From positions 1 through 44,134 of IMG/VR virus record IMGVR_UViG_3300047181_000115: 44,134 nucleotides of DNA. One strand, written 5' to 3'. Shown one piece after another: positions 1 to 6,076 of the stretch; position 1 is the stretch's first letter, and each line of letters starts with the position of its first letter. This DNA is from a virus. The position numbers and the translations under genes were made by a program. The notes under the pieces are model-generated. The model did no database searches and was not told the DNA's origin. It worked only from the letters and a program-made list of their open reading frames with translations.

Positions 1-150
1 TCGCGTCAGGGCGCGCGGTCCCCTCACGGAAACGGGCGGCCGTCCCCGAGGCCGCCGCCGCACCTGAAGGCGTTCTACTTCATGACCTTCCTCAACCTGT
101 TCCTCGTGGTCGCCGTGCTGCTGGTCATCGCCATGTGGCGCTGGTGGTGA
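1..150 (+). CDS. C-terminal fragment of a membrane protein (gene begins outside the window)
   Basis: The reading frame is open from base 1 and stops at TGA 148-150. The visible 49 residues begin with a polar, proline- and arginine-rich stretch and end in one hydrophobic segment (about residues 28-46, rich in Leu, Val, Ile and Ala) followed by MWRWW. This looks like a single C-terminal transmembrane helix with a very short tail. The family cannot be identified from so little sequence. It belongs to the host chromosome flank and lies upstream of, and in the same direction as, the thioesterase gene. Confidence 0.5.
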   Translation, partial: SRQGARSPHGNGRPSPRPPPHLKAFYFMTFLNLFLVVAVLLVIAMWRWW

Positions 151-219
151 CCGCCCGGCATCGTCTCTTACTCCGGTGGCATCATAAGATACCGGCGAAA
201 CCGTTTTGGGGGGGAGTGC

Positions 220-648
220 ATGGGCAGTTCGTTTTCCGATCAACTGAAGAGCGGGGAGTTCAAGCCGCCGGCGGGGGATCTGGTCGGGTTCCGGATGGTG
301 TCGTTCGCAAACGGGGAGGCGCGCTTCGAGATGGACGCGGGGCGGCGGCATCACAACCCGATGGGAACGGTCCACGGCGGGATCCTGTGCACGCTGGCGG
401 ACTCGGCGATGGGGATGGCGTTCGCCTCCACCCTCGGGGAGGGGGAGACGTTCACCACCCTCGAGATCAAGGTCAACTACCTCCGTCCCGTCTTCGAGGA
501 GAAGCTGTTCGCCAGCGCGAAGGTCGTCCACCGCGGCCGCACGGTGGGGCTGCTGGAGTGCGATGTCACGACGGAAAACGGGAAACTCGTCGCCCGGGCC
601 GTCTCCACCTGCTCTGTCCTCCGGGGGGAGGAAGCGGAGGGGAGGTAA
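220..648 (+). CDS. PaaI-family hot-dog thioesterase
   Basis: A 142-residue protein of the usual length for the PaaI/YbgC-like hot-dog fold. Around residues 46-66 it has HNPMGTVHGGILCTLADSA, the family signature: the HGG loop followed by the LAD helix carries the acidic catalytic residue. Members hydrolyse acyl-CoA or related thioesters in the cytoplasm; the substrate cannot be told from sequence. The ATG at 220 follows a G-rich Shine-Dalgarno-like tract and the N-terminus matches the family length. The stop is followed after three bases by the start of the DedA remnant, so the two genes probably formed one operon. This is host chromosome, not prophage. Confidence 0.88.
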   Translation: MGSSFSDQLKSGEFKPPAGDLVGFRMVSFANGEARFEMDAGRRHHNPMGTVHGGILCTLADSAMGMAFASTLGEGETFTTLEIKVNYLRPVFEEKLFASAKVVHRGRTVGLLECDVTTENGKLVARAVSTCSVLRGEEAEGR

Positions 649-651
649 GCG

Positions 652-748
652 ATGGACGACTTTGCAGCCCTCGTCGCCCGGTGCGGGGGTTGCCCTGGGA
701 TTCGCCTTCGGGGAGGAGATCGCGGAGACTGCCCGTGGGTTCCAGGGG
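652..748 (+). pseudogene. 5' remnant of a DedA-rhodanese fusion gene (internal deletion, frame broken)
   Basis: A good ribosome-binding site (GGGAGG, seven bases upstream) precedes ATG 652. The first residues, MDDFAALVAR, resemble the N-terminus of DedA-family membrane proteins. After about ten codons this frame loses meaning. From about base 680 the next frame (+1) encodes GVALGFAFGEEIAE and then a transmembrane segment leading into the rhodanese domain, which looks like the C-terminal end of a DedA domain. The simplest reading is a DedA-rhodanese fusion gene that lost most of the DedA part (roughly 130 codons, judged from usual DedA length) in an out-of-frame deletion. A sequencing or assembly error could give the same picture. 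The original protein would have been a polytopic membrane protein with a cytoplasmic sulfurtransferase tail. Confidence 0.5.
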
Positions 749-1231
749 ATGATGGGGTGGTTGCTCCTCTCGGGGCTCGCCGCCACCGTCGCGTGGAGGA
801 TCGCCTACCGGTTCTTGCTGGTGAAGCGGTACGGCGGTAACCGGGTCGACACGGACGAGGTGCACCGGCGGATGCGTGAAGGAGAGGACCTCCTCGTCAT
901 CGACCTGCGACGCGACGACGATTTCGACGCCTCGGAACGAATGATCGCCGGGGCGGCGCGGTTGCGGCCCGCGTCGTTCCACAGGCACGCCATGCACCTC
1001 CCGCGGGACCGCGACCTGGTGTTCTACTGCACCTGACCGGGTGAGGCCACCAGCGCCAGTCTGGCGCGGATCCTCATCCAGCGGGGGTACGACCGGGTGG
1101 GAGTGCTCCACGGCGGGTTCGACGAATGGGTCCGGCGGGACCTTCCCACGCAGCCCAAGACGGAGGAGGTCCGCCTGCACGAAGATGGAGTCTCTCCGGA
1201 GGATCCGCTCGTTTCAAACAGTTCCGCTTGA
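749..1231 (+). CDS. Membrane-anchored rhodanese selenoprotein (UGA at 1034-1036 read as selenocysteine)
   Basis: Read with TGA 1034-1036 as selenocysteine, the frame gives a 160-residue protein. One transmembrane segment (residues 3-20) leads to a rhodanese domain. The active-site loop reads FYCT-U-PGEATSA, where related sulfurtransferases have Cys in the U position, and the sequence continues in frame through LARILIQRGYDRVGVLHGGFDEW, the conserved C-terminal half of the domain. Ending at the TGA would remove the catalytic residue and half of the fold. A SECIS-like hairpin follows at the right distance. Rhodaneses move sulfur (or selenium) between thiols through a persulfide on the catalytic residue. 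The start is uncertain: ATG 749 is the first ATG in this frame after the thioesterase gene, preceded by AGGGG; TTG 662 is possible. The gene looks like the surviving 3' part of a DedA-rhodanese fusion, so it may not be expressed normally. Confidence 0.8.
1041..1077 (+). promoter_or_regulatory. Bacterial SECIS element
   Basis: Directly after the in-frame TGA the RNA can form a two-part stem. The outer stem pairs GUGAGG (1041-1046) with CCUCAU (1072-1077). The inner stem pairs GCGCCA (1053-1058) with UGGCGC (1062-1067), leaving the loop GUC. The apical GU begins 23 bases after the TGA, close to the spacing in E. coli fdhF, whose loop also reads GUCU. Such hairpins recruit SelB to insert selenocysteine. 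Confidence 0.82.
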
Positions 1232-1277
1232 CGGAATCCAGGGCCAGGATTATATTTTCATGTCTGCCGTATCACGT

Positions 1278-1353
1278 TCCCTGGTAGCTCAACCGGCAGA
1301 GCGGGTGGCTGTTAACCACTAGGTTGCAGGTTCGAGTCCTGCCCAGGGAGCCA
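1278..1353 (+). tRNA. tRNA-Asn (anticodon GTT)
   Basis: A full cloverleaf with encoded CCA. The acceptor stem pairs TCCCTGG (1278-1284) with CCAGGGA (1343-1349), the D arm is GCTC/GAGC, the anticodon stem GGTGG/CCACT encloses CTGTTAA with anticodon GTT, and the T arm pairs GCAGG with CCTGC around TTCGAGT. G1350 is the discriminator base and CCA ends at 1353. The prophage begins in its 3' half. Confidence 0.97.
1312..1353. other. Probable left attachment site (attL) in the 3' half of tRNA-Asn
   Basis: The recombinase gene on the minus strand runs without interruption into the tRNA gene. Its last 13 codons and stop are the antisense of the tRNA 3' half, giving the C-terminus WLPGQDSNLQPSG, a familiar sign of integrase genes abutting a tRNA. 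Everything to the left is chromosomal and everything to the right is phage-like. The exact crossover core cannot be fixed because attR is outside the window. Confidence 0.65.
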
Positions 1354-2865
1354 GATGTTACAGTCTGCGAACCGTCGTGTATTTGGTAACCCATACCAAA
1401 CCTCGATGGTTTGACGACTATGGATAAGCACCTTCTTCACCAGCCGGTGGAGGAGGTGCTTCTTTTTTGGGTTGGGCCCTTCGGCCATCACCTTCTCGAA
1501 GTTGTCCACGATGGATGTGAGCATCTCCCGGTCGATGGCCGGCAGCTCCAGCCGCTCCCGCCTGGCCTCCAGCCCTCGCTTTTCACCCTCCAACTCCTCC
1601 ATCCGGGTGCGTAGGTTCCGGACCTTCTCGTTGCAGAGTTCCGCCTTCAGCGTCCCGGCTTCGAAGGCCTCGAAGTACCGGTCGATGGCCCCCTGGGTCT
1701 TGGTCATCTGCCCCTCGATCCGGGCGATTTCCTTCTCCAGGTCCGGCTTCTCGGCCCCGAGCCGTTTATTTGCTTCCTCCCAGATCCGAGCCATGAACGG
1801 CTCGTCCCGGAACATGTTCTTGACGTCCTCGATGATTGCCATTTCGAGGAGTTCGGCCCGCACGTAGTCTTGCTCGCAATCGTGGTCATTGAAGCGTTTC
1901 GAGCAGACGTAATACGGGACGCGGACGCCTTTCTTGGTTCCTGAGGCCCCGAACATATTGCTCTTGCACTTGGCGCATTTGATGATCCCGGTGAGGAGCC
2001 GCTCGTCGCCGTTGTGGAACTGACGACCCTTTGACTCCTCGTGACGTGCCTCGAGGACCTCCTTGGCCTTCTCGAAGATGATGTCGGACACGAGAGGGTC
2101 GTGATGCCCCTCGTATAGAACCTCTCGCCAGCGTATCTTTCCCACGTAGACCGGATTCCTTAGCATGTGGAGGACGACGCGCCGGCCCCACTTCCGGCCG
2201 TTCCGGTTGCGGTTGCCGGCCTCATTGATTTGCTTGCAGATCGCAGACGAGCCTTCCTTCCCGAACGTATACATCTGGAACATCTTCCGGACGATGAGCG
2301 CCTCGTCCTCGTTGATAACCAGGCCCTTCTCCGGGTCGAGCAAGAAACCGTAGGGAACGTTCCCGCCCACGAATTTGCCGGTCTTGGCCTTCTTTTCCAT
2401 CCCGACCTTCGTCCGCTCGACGATGGTGGCATGTTCGAACTCGGCGAAGACGCCCAGCATCTGGAGCATCATCTTTCCGGCGGCGTTGGCGGTATCGAAC
2501 GGCTCGGTGATGCTTTTCAGCGCGACCCCGTTCTTTGTGAGCTCGTCCACCATTTGGGCAAGCTCGCGAACCTTGCGGGATAGGCGGTCCACCCGGAATA
2601 CGAGGAGGGTGTCGAAGGCCCGGGCTCCGACGTCGAAGAGCATCTCTTCGAGCCCGGGCCGGTTCATGTGGGTTCCGGATTCGGTGTCCCGGTAGAGCTT
2701 GTGGAGCCGCCAGTCGTCCCCGTACTGCGCCTTGCAGAAGGCCTCCAGCCGTTCCGACTGGGCTCCGAGGGAATATTTCTGGTGGTCCTCGTCGGTCGAG
2801 ATGCGGGTGTAGAAGGCGACTCGGGTCACCTGGCCGTTCCCGCCGGCATTTTGCGTCTTGGCCAC
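1312..2865 (-). CDS. Serine recombinase (prophage integrase) with zinc-ribbon and coiled coil
   Basis: A 517-residue large serine recombinase. The resolvase domain comes first, with the catalytic serine in YTRIST (Ser23) and the arginine motif FRVDRLSR. Then come the Recombinase domain (VPYGF..., RNPVYVGKIRW), a zinc-ribbon beginning CAKC with later Cys residues, and a long charged coiled coil (about residues 370-460). This domain order is typical of enzymes that integrate and excise mobile DNA by double-strand breakage through a Ser-DNA link. GTG 2865 was chosen because AGGAG lies just upstream and the resolvase domain starts soon after. The gene is last in a four-gene leftward operon, eight bases after the RAMA-like gene, and it ends inside the tRNA. 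Phage integrases that use tRNA genes are mostly tyrosine recombinases, so a serine enzyme here is less usual. Confidence 0.93.
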   Translation of the reverse strand: MAKTQNAGGNGQVTRVAFYTRISTDEDHQKYSLGAQSERLEAFCKAQYGDDWRLHKLYRDTESGTHMNRPGLEEMLFDVGARAFDTLLVFRVDRLSRKVRELAQMVDELTKNGVALKSITEPFDTANAAGKMMLQMLGVFAEFEHATIVERTKVGMEKKAKTGKFVGGNVPYGFLLDPEKGLVINEDEALIVRKMFQMYTFGKEGSSAICKQINEAGNRNRNGRKWGRRVVLHMLRNPVYVGKIRWREVLYEGHHDPLVSDIIFEKAKEVLEARHEESKGRQFHNGDERLLTGIIKCAKCKSNMFGASGTKKGVRVPYYVCSKRFNDHDCEQDYVRAELLEMAIIEDVKNMFRDEPFMARIWEEANKRLGAEKPDLEKEIARIEGQMTKTQGAIDRYFEAFEAGTLKAELCNEKVRNLRTRMEELEGEKRGLEARRERLELPAIDREMLTSIVDNFEKVMAEGPNPKKKHLLHRLVKKVLIHSRQTIEVWYGLPNTRRFADCNIWLPGQDSNLQPSG

Positions 2866-2873
2866 GGTGGCTC

Positions 2874-3281
2874 CTAGTTGCCCACTTTGCGCAGCATGTT
2901 GAGCTTCTTCAGGCCGTTGCCGGGGACCTCGTAGCTCCAGAAGGTCCACCCGTCCACCTCGCGGCCTGTGACCTCTTTCCCGGCGCGGGAAGGGCTGTTG
3001 AAGGTCTTGCCGTTGACCGTGATCGTCCCGTCCTCGTTGACCTTCGCCTTGAGCTCGGTCCCCTTGTACGTGACCACCAGTTCCTTGGGGGCTACCTTGA
3101 GGGAGGCCAGCGCGGGGGTGCGCTTGCCGGCCTTCTTCTCAACCGGCGTCTTCGTGGCGGTTTTCGCCTTCTTGCCAGTCCCCTTTTTCGCCGTCTTCGG
3201 TTTTGTTTCCGGCATCACCCAGGTCTTTCCGTCTGCGCTCTTGCTGGTCTTCTGTTCCGTGGCGTTCTTTTTCTTCGTCAT
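2874..3281 (-). CDS. Lys-rich protein with C-terminal RAMA/DUF2924-like domain
   Basis: A 135-residue protein. Residues 1-55 are a Lys/Thr-rich, probably disordered tail. Residues 65-125 form a compact domain with the pattern YKGTELKAKVNEDGTITVNG, then FNSPSRAGKEVTG and GWTFWSYE. This matches the RAMA and DUF2924 type of small domain, found with DNA methylases and beside serine recombinases. A role in binding DNA and assisting the recombinase is plausible from position but not shown. The start has a strong AAGGAGGTG site upstream. The gene lies four bases after the zinc-binding gene and eight bases before the recombinase start, so the three are surely co-transcribed. Confidence 0.7.
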   Translation of the reverse strand: MTKKKNATEQKTSKSADGKTWVMPETKPKTAKKGTGKKAKTATKTPVEKKAGKRTPALASLKVAPKELVVTYKGTELKAKVNEDGTITVNGKTFNSPSRAGKEVTGREVDGWTFWSYEVPGNGLKKLNMLRKVGN

Positions 3282-3285
3282 GGCG

Positions 3286-3747
3286 TTACACCTCCTTTCC
3301 TTCTTTGCGCTGCATCTTCCAGATCTTCGCGAGCATCACCGCGTGGTCCATCGACCGGGTAAAGTTCTCCGCCGTCCGGATCTCGTCGAGCGTCCCGTCC
3401 GTTCCGCCTGCGCCCCAAGAAACCCGAACCTCCCAGCTCTCCACCCTCATACGGGTTTCGGAGTCGTAGGAGCGATCGATCCGCTCCCGGACCTCGATCG
3501 TCCCCGACCAGAATCCGCGGGGCCTGATCTCCGCGTACCGGAGCCCGTCGTCGTAGGTCTGAACCTTGATCATGAAGAGTCCGTGGTCCACACCACCCGC
3601 CTCGGGAGCGAGGTACCACCAGCACCGGGAGCACATTCCGTTCTCCGGGTTGTAGTCCTTCTCCTTCTCCGTTGCCCCGCACACCGGGCAGGTCACCGTC
3701 GGTTCCGCGGCCATCGTCATCCTCCTCATCGCTGTGGCGTTTCTCAT
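3286..3747 (-). CDS. Unknown protein with N-terminal zinc-ribbon
   Basis: A 153-residue protein of unknown function. A CPVC pair near residue 18 and a CSRC pair about 20 residues later form a likely zinc-ribbon. The remaining part is mixed alpha/beta with no recognised motif; it contains the stretch YDDGLRYAEIRPRGFW and ends in a charged helix. ATG 3747 is preceded by GGAGGG at good spacing; the longer upstream reading has no ribosome site. It is the second gene of the leftward integration operon. Position and small size suggest an accessory role in integration or regulation, but nothing in the sequence proves it. Confidence 0.6.
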   Translation of the reverse strand: MRNATAMRRMTMAAEPTVTCPVCGATEKEKDYNPENGMCSRCWWYLAPEAGGVDHGLFMIKVQTYDDGLRYAEIRPRGFWSGTIEVRERIDRSYDSETRMRVESWEVRVSWGAGGTDGTLDEIRTAENFTRSMDHAVMLAKIWKMQRKEGKEV

Positions 3748-3767
3748 GGCAATCCCTCCTTCGTCCG

Positions 3768-3980
3768 TTAGTTGATTCCGTGGATCTGCCGCGCCATCTT
3801 GAACCCGACCCACTCCCCGTGGAGCCCAAGTCCTCGGGCCGCCAGTTCTTCCTTGGCGATGCGGTTGAGGTCGACCTCGCCCCGGGCAACCGCTGCCAGG
3901 ACTTTCGCGTCGGCGATCTGGATGAACCCGATCTCGTCTACCGAAAACGGCCCCGCGGAGTATCCGGCCTTCTTTTCCAT
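3768..3980 (-). CDS. Small unknown protein, first gene of the integration operon
   Basis: A 70-residue acidic and basic helical protein (MEKKAGYSAGPFSVDEIGF...) ending WVGFKMARQIHGIN. The repeated Ala/Arg/Glu-rich helix (AKVLAAVARGEVDLNRIAKEEL) suggests a small helical fold; no family was recognised. Two starts are possible: ATG 3980, preceded by a near-perfect AGGAGGTG, and in-frame ATG 4013, preceded by AGGAG, which would add 11 residues. I chose 3980 because its ribosome site is the stronger one. The gene opens the leftward operon that ends with the recombinase. Confidence 0.55.
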   Translation of the reverse strand: MEKKAGYSAGPFSVDEIGFIQIADAKVLAAVARGEVDLNRIAKEELAARGLGLHGEWVGFKMARQIHGIN

Positions 3981-4046
3981 CTTCTTGGCACCTCCTAACA
4001 TGTTGTATTTCATCGTTTTTCTCCTTTTTACAGTGACACTCCTACC

Positions 4047-4062
4047 TCGGGGGGCACCCCGA
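4047..4062. promoter_or_regulatory. Inverted repeat in the leader of the leftward operon
   Basis: TCGGGG (4047-4052) and CCCCGA (4057-4062) form a six-base stem with a four-base loop. It lies between the divergent promoters and about 65-85 bases upstream of the leftward start codon. It could be an operator or an mRNA leader hairpin. Confidence 0.35.
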
Positions 4063-4119
4063 ATCAAGGCAAATAGTTGATTTGAAAGAGGCAATCCATG
4101 GGCCTCCTAAAGGTAAAAA

Positions 4120-4136
4120 GGCTACCCTGGGTAGCC
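4120..4136. promoter_or_regulatory. Perfect 17-bp palindrome between the divergent operons
   Basis: GGCTACCC and GGGTAGCC flank a single T, giving eight matched bases per arm. It differs in sequence from the lexA operator at 4205-4222, so a different protein would bind it, or it acts as an RNA hairpin. It sits upstream of both operons, which suits an operator for the leftward integration genes. Confidence 0.4.
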
Positions 4137-4199
4137 GAAGGGGACAGAACTCAAAAGCTTTTGAAATATTTGAGGAATACTTGGGATGAAGAGGAGATC

Positions 4200-4227
4200 T
4201 TGACGCCTAACTCATGTTAGGCATAAT
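4200..4227 (+). promoter_or_regulatory. Sigma70-like promoter of lexA with LexA-type operator in the spacer
   Basis: TTGACG (4200-4205) and CATAAT (4222-4227) are each one base from the sigma70 consensus and lie 16 bases apart. The spacer holds a perfect palindrome, GCCTAAC-TCAT-GTTAGGC (4205-4222). Its core CTAAC-N4-GTTAG has the same layout as known LexA boxes such as the Gram-positive GAAC-N4-GTTC. A repressor bound there would cover both promoter elements. Transcription would begin near 4234, which rules out translation from ATG 4214 and supports the lexA start at 4304. Confidence 0.72.
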
Positions 4228-4303
4228 GTTGGGTCTTGTCTCCGGACCGGAGGCGGTACGGATTGCGGTCGCCAAGAGGGGACAATTCGCCTGGGTAGGA
4301 GAG

Positions 4304-4951
4304 ATGGGGAATATGCCCAATACAGAGAACCTAACCCAGCGTCAGCGGGAAACGCTTGAATGGGTGAAGGATTTCATCCGCGAGAACGAGATGCCACCGA
4401 CTGTTCGGGAGATCGGAGCAGCATTCGGGATCAAGAGTTCCAGCGTTTTCGATTTGCTCACTGTGCTCGAGCGGAAGGGATACCTGCGGCGTGGTGACCG
4501 GGGCGCGCGATCTCTGATCGTCGAAGGTCTGGCTAGCGCCCGAAACGAAATTTCGGAGGTACCAGTTGTCGGGAGCATCGCCGCCGGTCGACCCATCGAG
4601 GCTATTGAGGATGACCGTGGGTCGATTGCCGTCAGCAGAGATTTGACCCGAGGTCGTAAGACATATGCCCTGAAGGTGGAAGGCGAAAGCATGGTGGACG
4701 CCGGCATCCTGGATGGCGACTACGTGATCGTGCGAAAACAGGAGACCGCTGACGATGGGGATATCGTGGTGGCGCTCATTGGGGAAGAGGTAACCCTTAA
4801 GCGATTTTATCGGGAGAAGAACGGTGTCCGCCTCGACCCAGCTAATCAAAACATGTCGTCGATAATAATTTCGGCTGGAGATTTCAGGATCCAGGGGTTG
4901 GTAGTCGGTGTGATGCGAATGTTGGTCAACCGTAAGGAAAAAAGGAAATAG
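4304..4951 (+). CDS. lexA: LexA-type SOS repressor/autoprotease
   Basis: A 215-residue LexA. Residues 10-65 are the winged helix-turn-helix (LTQRQRETLEW, then MPPTVREIGAAFGI). The Ala94-Gly95 cleavage site lies in SIAAGRP, and the S24-type peptidase domain has Ser129 (GESM) and Lys166 (VTLKRF) as the catalytic dyad. RecA filaments trigger self-cleavage after DNA damage, which lifts repression. ATG 4304 follows TAGGAGAG and lies about 70 bases after the predicted transcription start. The gene is the first of a rightward operon with two unknown genes, three bases upstream of the next start. Its place between the integration and early genes makes it the likely master repressor of the prophage, in the position of a cI gene. 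Confidence 0.92.
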   Translation: MGNMPNTENLTQRQRETLEWVKDFIRENEMPPTVREIGAAFGIKSSSVFDLLTVLERKGYLRRGDRGARSLIVEGLASARNEISEVPVVGSIAAGRPIEAIEDDRGSIAVSRDLTRGRKTYALKVEGESMVDAGILDGDYVIVRKQETADDGDIVVALIGEEVTLKRFYREKNGVRLDPANQNMSSIIISAGDFRIQGLVVGVMRMLVNRKEKRK

Positions 4952-4954
4952 CCA

Positions 4955-6076
4955 ATGGGCAAACACCGGACCTTCAACGCGGATCGCTTCTTGGACAAAT
5001 TCCAGGGAAAGGAGCCAATCCTACGCGGCTATGTCGGAATGTGGGAAGGACGCCTGGAACTAGACATTGCGAATCTGAACATTCCAAGGTTCAAGGAGTT
5101 CCTAGTCAACGGCGAAGGTGACGGGAAGGGTGAACTGCTCGATGGGCTCTATCGGGCCTACGATCTCTGCACGGAACGCGGCCACGAAGATCTCCTTGCC
5201 GCATGTAGGGGATGGGGGAATGATCCCGATCCCGAAGAAGAACTCCCCGTGGAGTGCCTGAGCCTGAAGGTTCGGACCGAGGACGAGGATGCCTTCAGCT
5301 TTGCCTATGACAGGAACACATTATGGCGGGCTGAGAGTTTCTCCCTCTTCCGGGGGAAGGAGCCCAAGGCCATCGCCGATGTTCCGGCTGCCGCATCGCG
5401 GTTTCAGGAGAAGCTAGCGGAGGTTTTCAAGGAGGATAAGAATAGCGACCGCGTTCTGGTTCGCCAATATCGTGAGGGGCCGTATACCAACTTCATCGTG
5501 TACCACGAGAAGCGCACCAAGGCTGAGCTGATCTTCAAGGGCACCAAAACACGCCCCAAGATTTCGCCGACCATCCTTCGCCCAGCCCAACAGGATTTCA
5601 TCAGCTACAACAACGAATCGGGCCAGATCGAGATCGAGGCCCGGTTTGAAAAAGATGAAGCCATTCTGCGAAAGAAATTCGCGGAGTGCTGTCTTGAGGA
5701 CTTAGACTTCTTCGAAGGGGGGGAAGCGGGGAAACGTCTCGACTTAGCGAGGATTGGCGAAGAGGATTTCGACATGCCGGTGGACGAAGGGCATTCCGCT
5801 GTGTTGGTTGATCTCCAATTCAAGATGAAGCAGTTGCATGCGCCGTCTGTCGCCATCCGCTCCAAGAACGTGCTGGATACGTTGGATAGAAACAACCTGC
5901 GCAATCAACTCGCCGGAAGTTCAATCTGCAAGGCCGTTTTCAAAATAGGTTTTCCTGACGATCGCCGGGGGAAGCGCGTCGATCTTTCGGGCACGAACAA
6001 GATCAAGTTTAAACGGGCGACCCACGCTGAAGATGTTTTTAGGTATTTACGAAATTGGGGAGTGGCCATTGGCTGA
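4955..6076 (+). CDS. Unknown protein A of the lexA operon
   Basis: A 373-residue soluble protein with no signal peptide or transmembrane segment and no motif that I recognise. It is acidic and mixed alpha/beta; the middle (about residues 165-220) is basic and beta-rich (VRQYREGPYTNFIVYHEK), and the end (residues 315-373) contains paired charged helices. It starts three bases after lexA and overlaps the start of the next unknown gene, so lexA and these two genes should share the promoter at 4200 and be induced by DNA damage. Candidates are a phage-defence, superinfection-exclusion or SOS-effector protein; the sequence does not decide. Confidence 0.7.
   Translation: MGKHRTFNADRFLDKFQGKEPILRGYVGMWEGRLELDIANLNIPRFKEFLVNGEGDGKGELLDGLYRAYDLCTERGHEDLLAACRGWGNDPDPEEELPVECLSLKVRTEDEDAFSFAYDRNTLWRAESFSLFRGKEPKAIADVPAAASRFQEKLAEVFKEDKNSDRVLVRQYREGPYTNFIVYHEKRTKAELIFKGTKTRPKISPTILRPAQQDFISYNNESGQIEIEARFEKDEAILRKKFAECCLEDLDFFEGGEAGKRLDLARIGEEDFDMPVDEGHSAVLVDLQFKMKQLHAPSVAIRSKNVLDTLDRNNLRNQLAGSSICKAVFKIGFPDDRRGKRVDLSGTNKIKFKRATHAEDVFRYLRNWGVAIG

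Noticed and set aside
135-752. 205-codon frame over the thioesterase gene
   Set aside because: It is a shifted frame of the hot-dog thioesterase with no protein-like pattern.
1034-1036. Ordinary stop codon ending the rhodanese
   Set aside because: The conserved domain continues in frame for 65 codons, the TGA replaces the catalytic Cys, and a SECIS-like hairpin follows.
4063-4140. c-di-GMP-I (GEMM)-like riboswitch in the lexA upstream region
   Set aside because: Some short pieces (GGCAAA, GAAA, CCUAAA, GGUAGCCGA) recall the motif, but the conserved order and paired regions do not fit, and the segment lies upstream of the predicted lexA transcription start. A covariance-model (Infernal) search would decide.
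4214-4303. Extended N-terminus of LexA from ATG 4214
   Set aside because: This ATG lies inside the promoter/operator, before the predicted transcription start; the normal LexA N-terminus begins at 4304 with a ribosome site.
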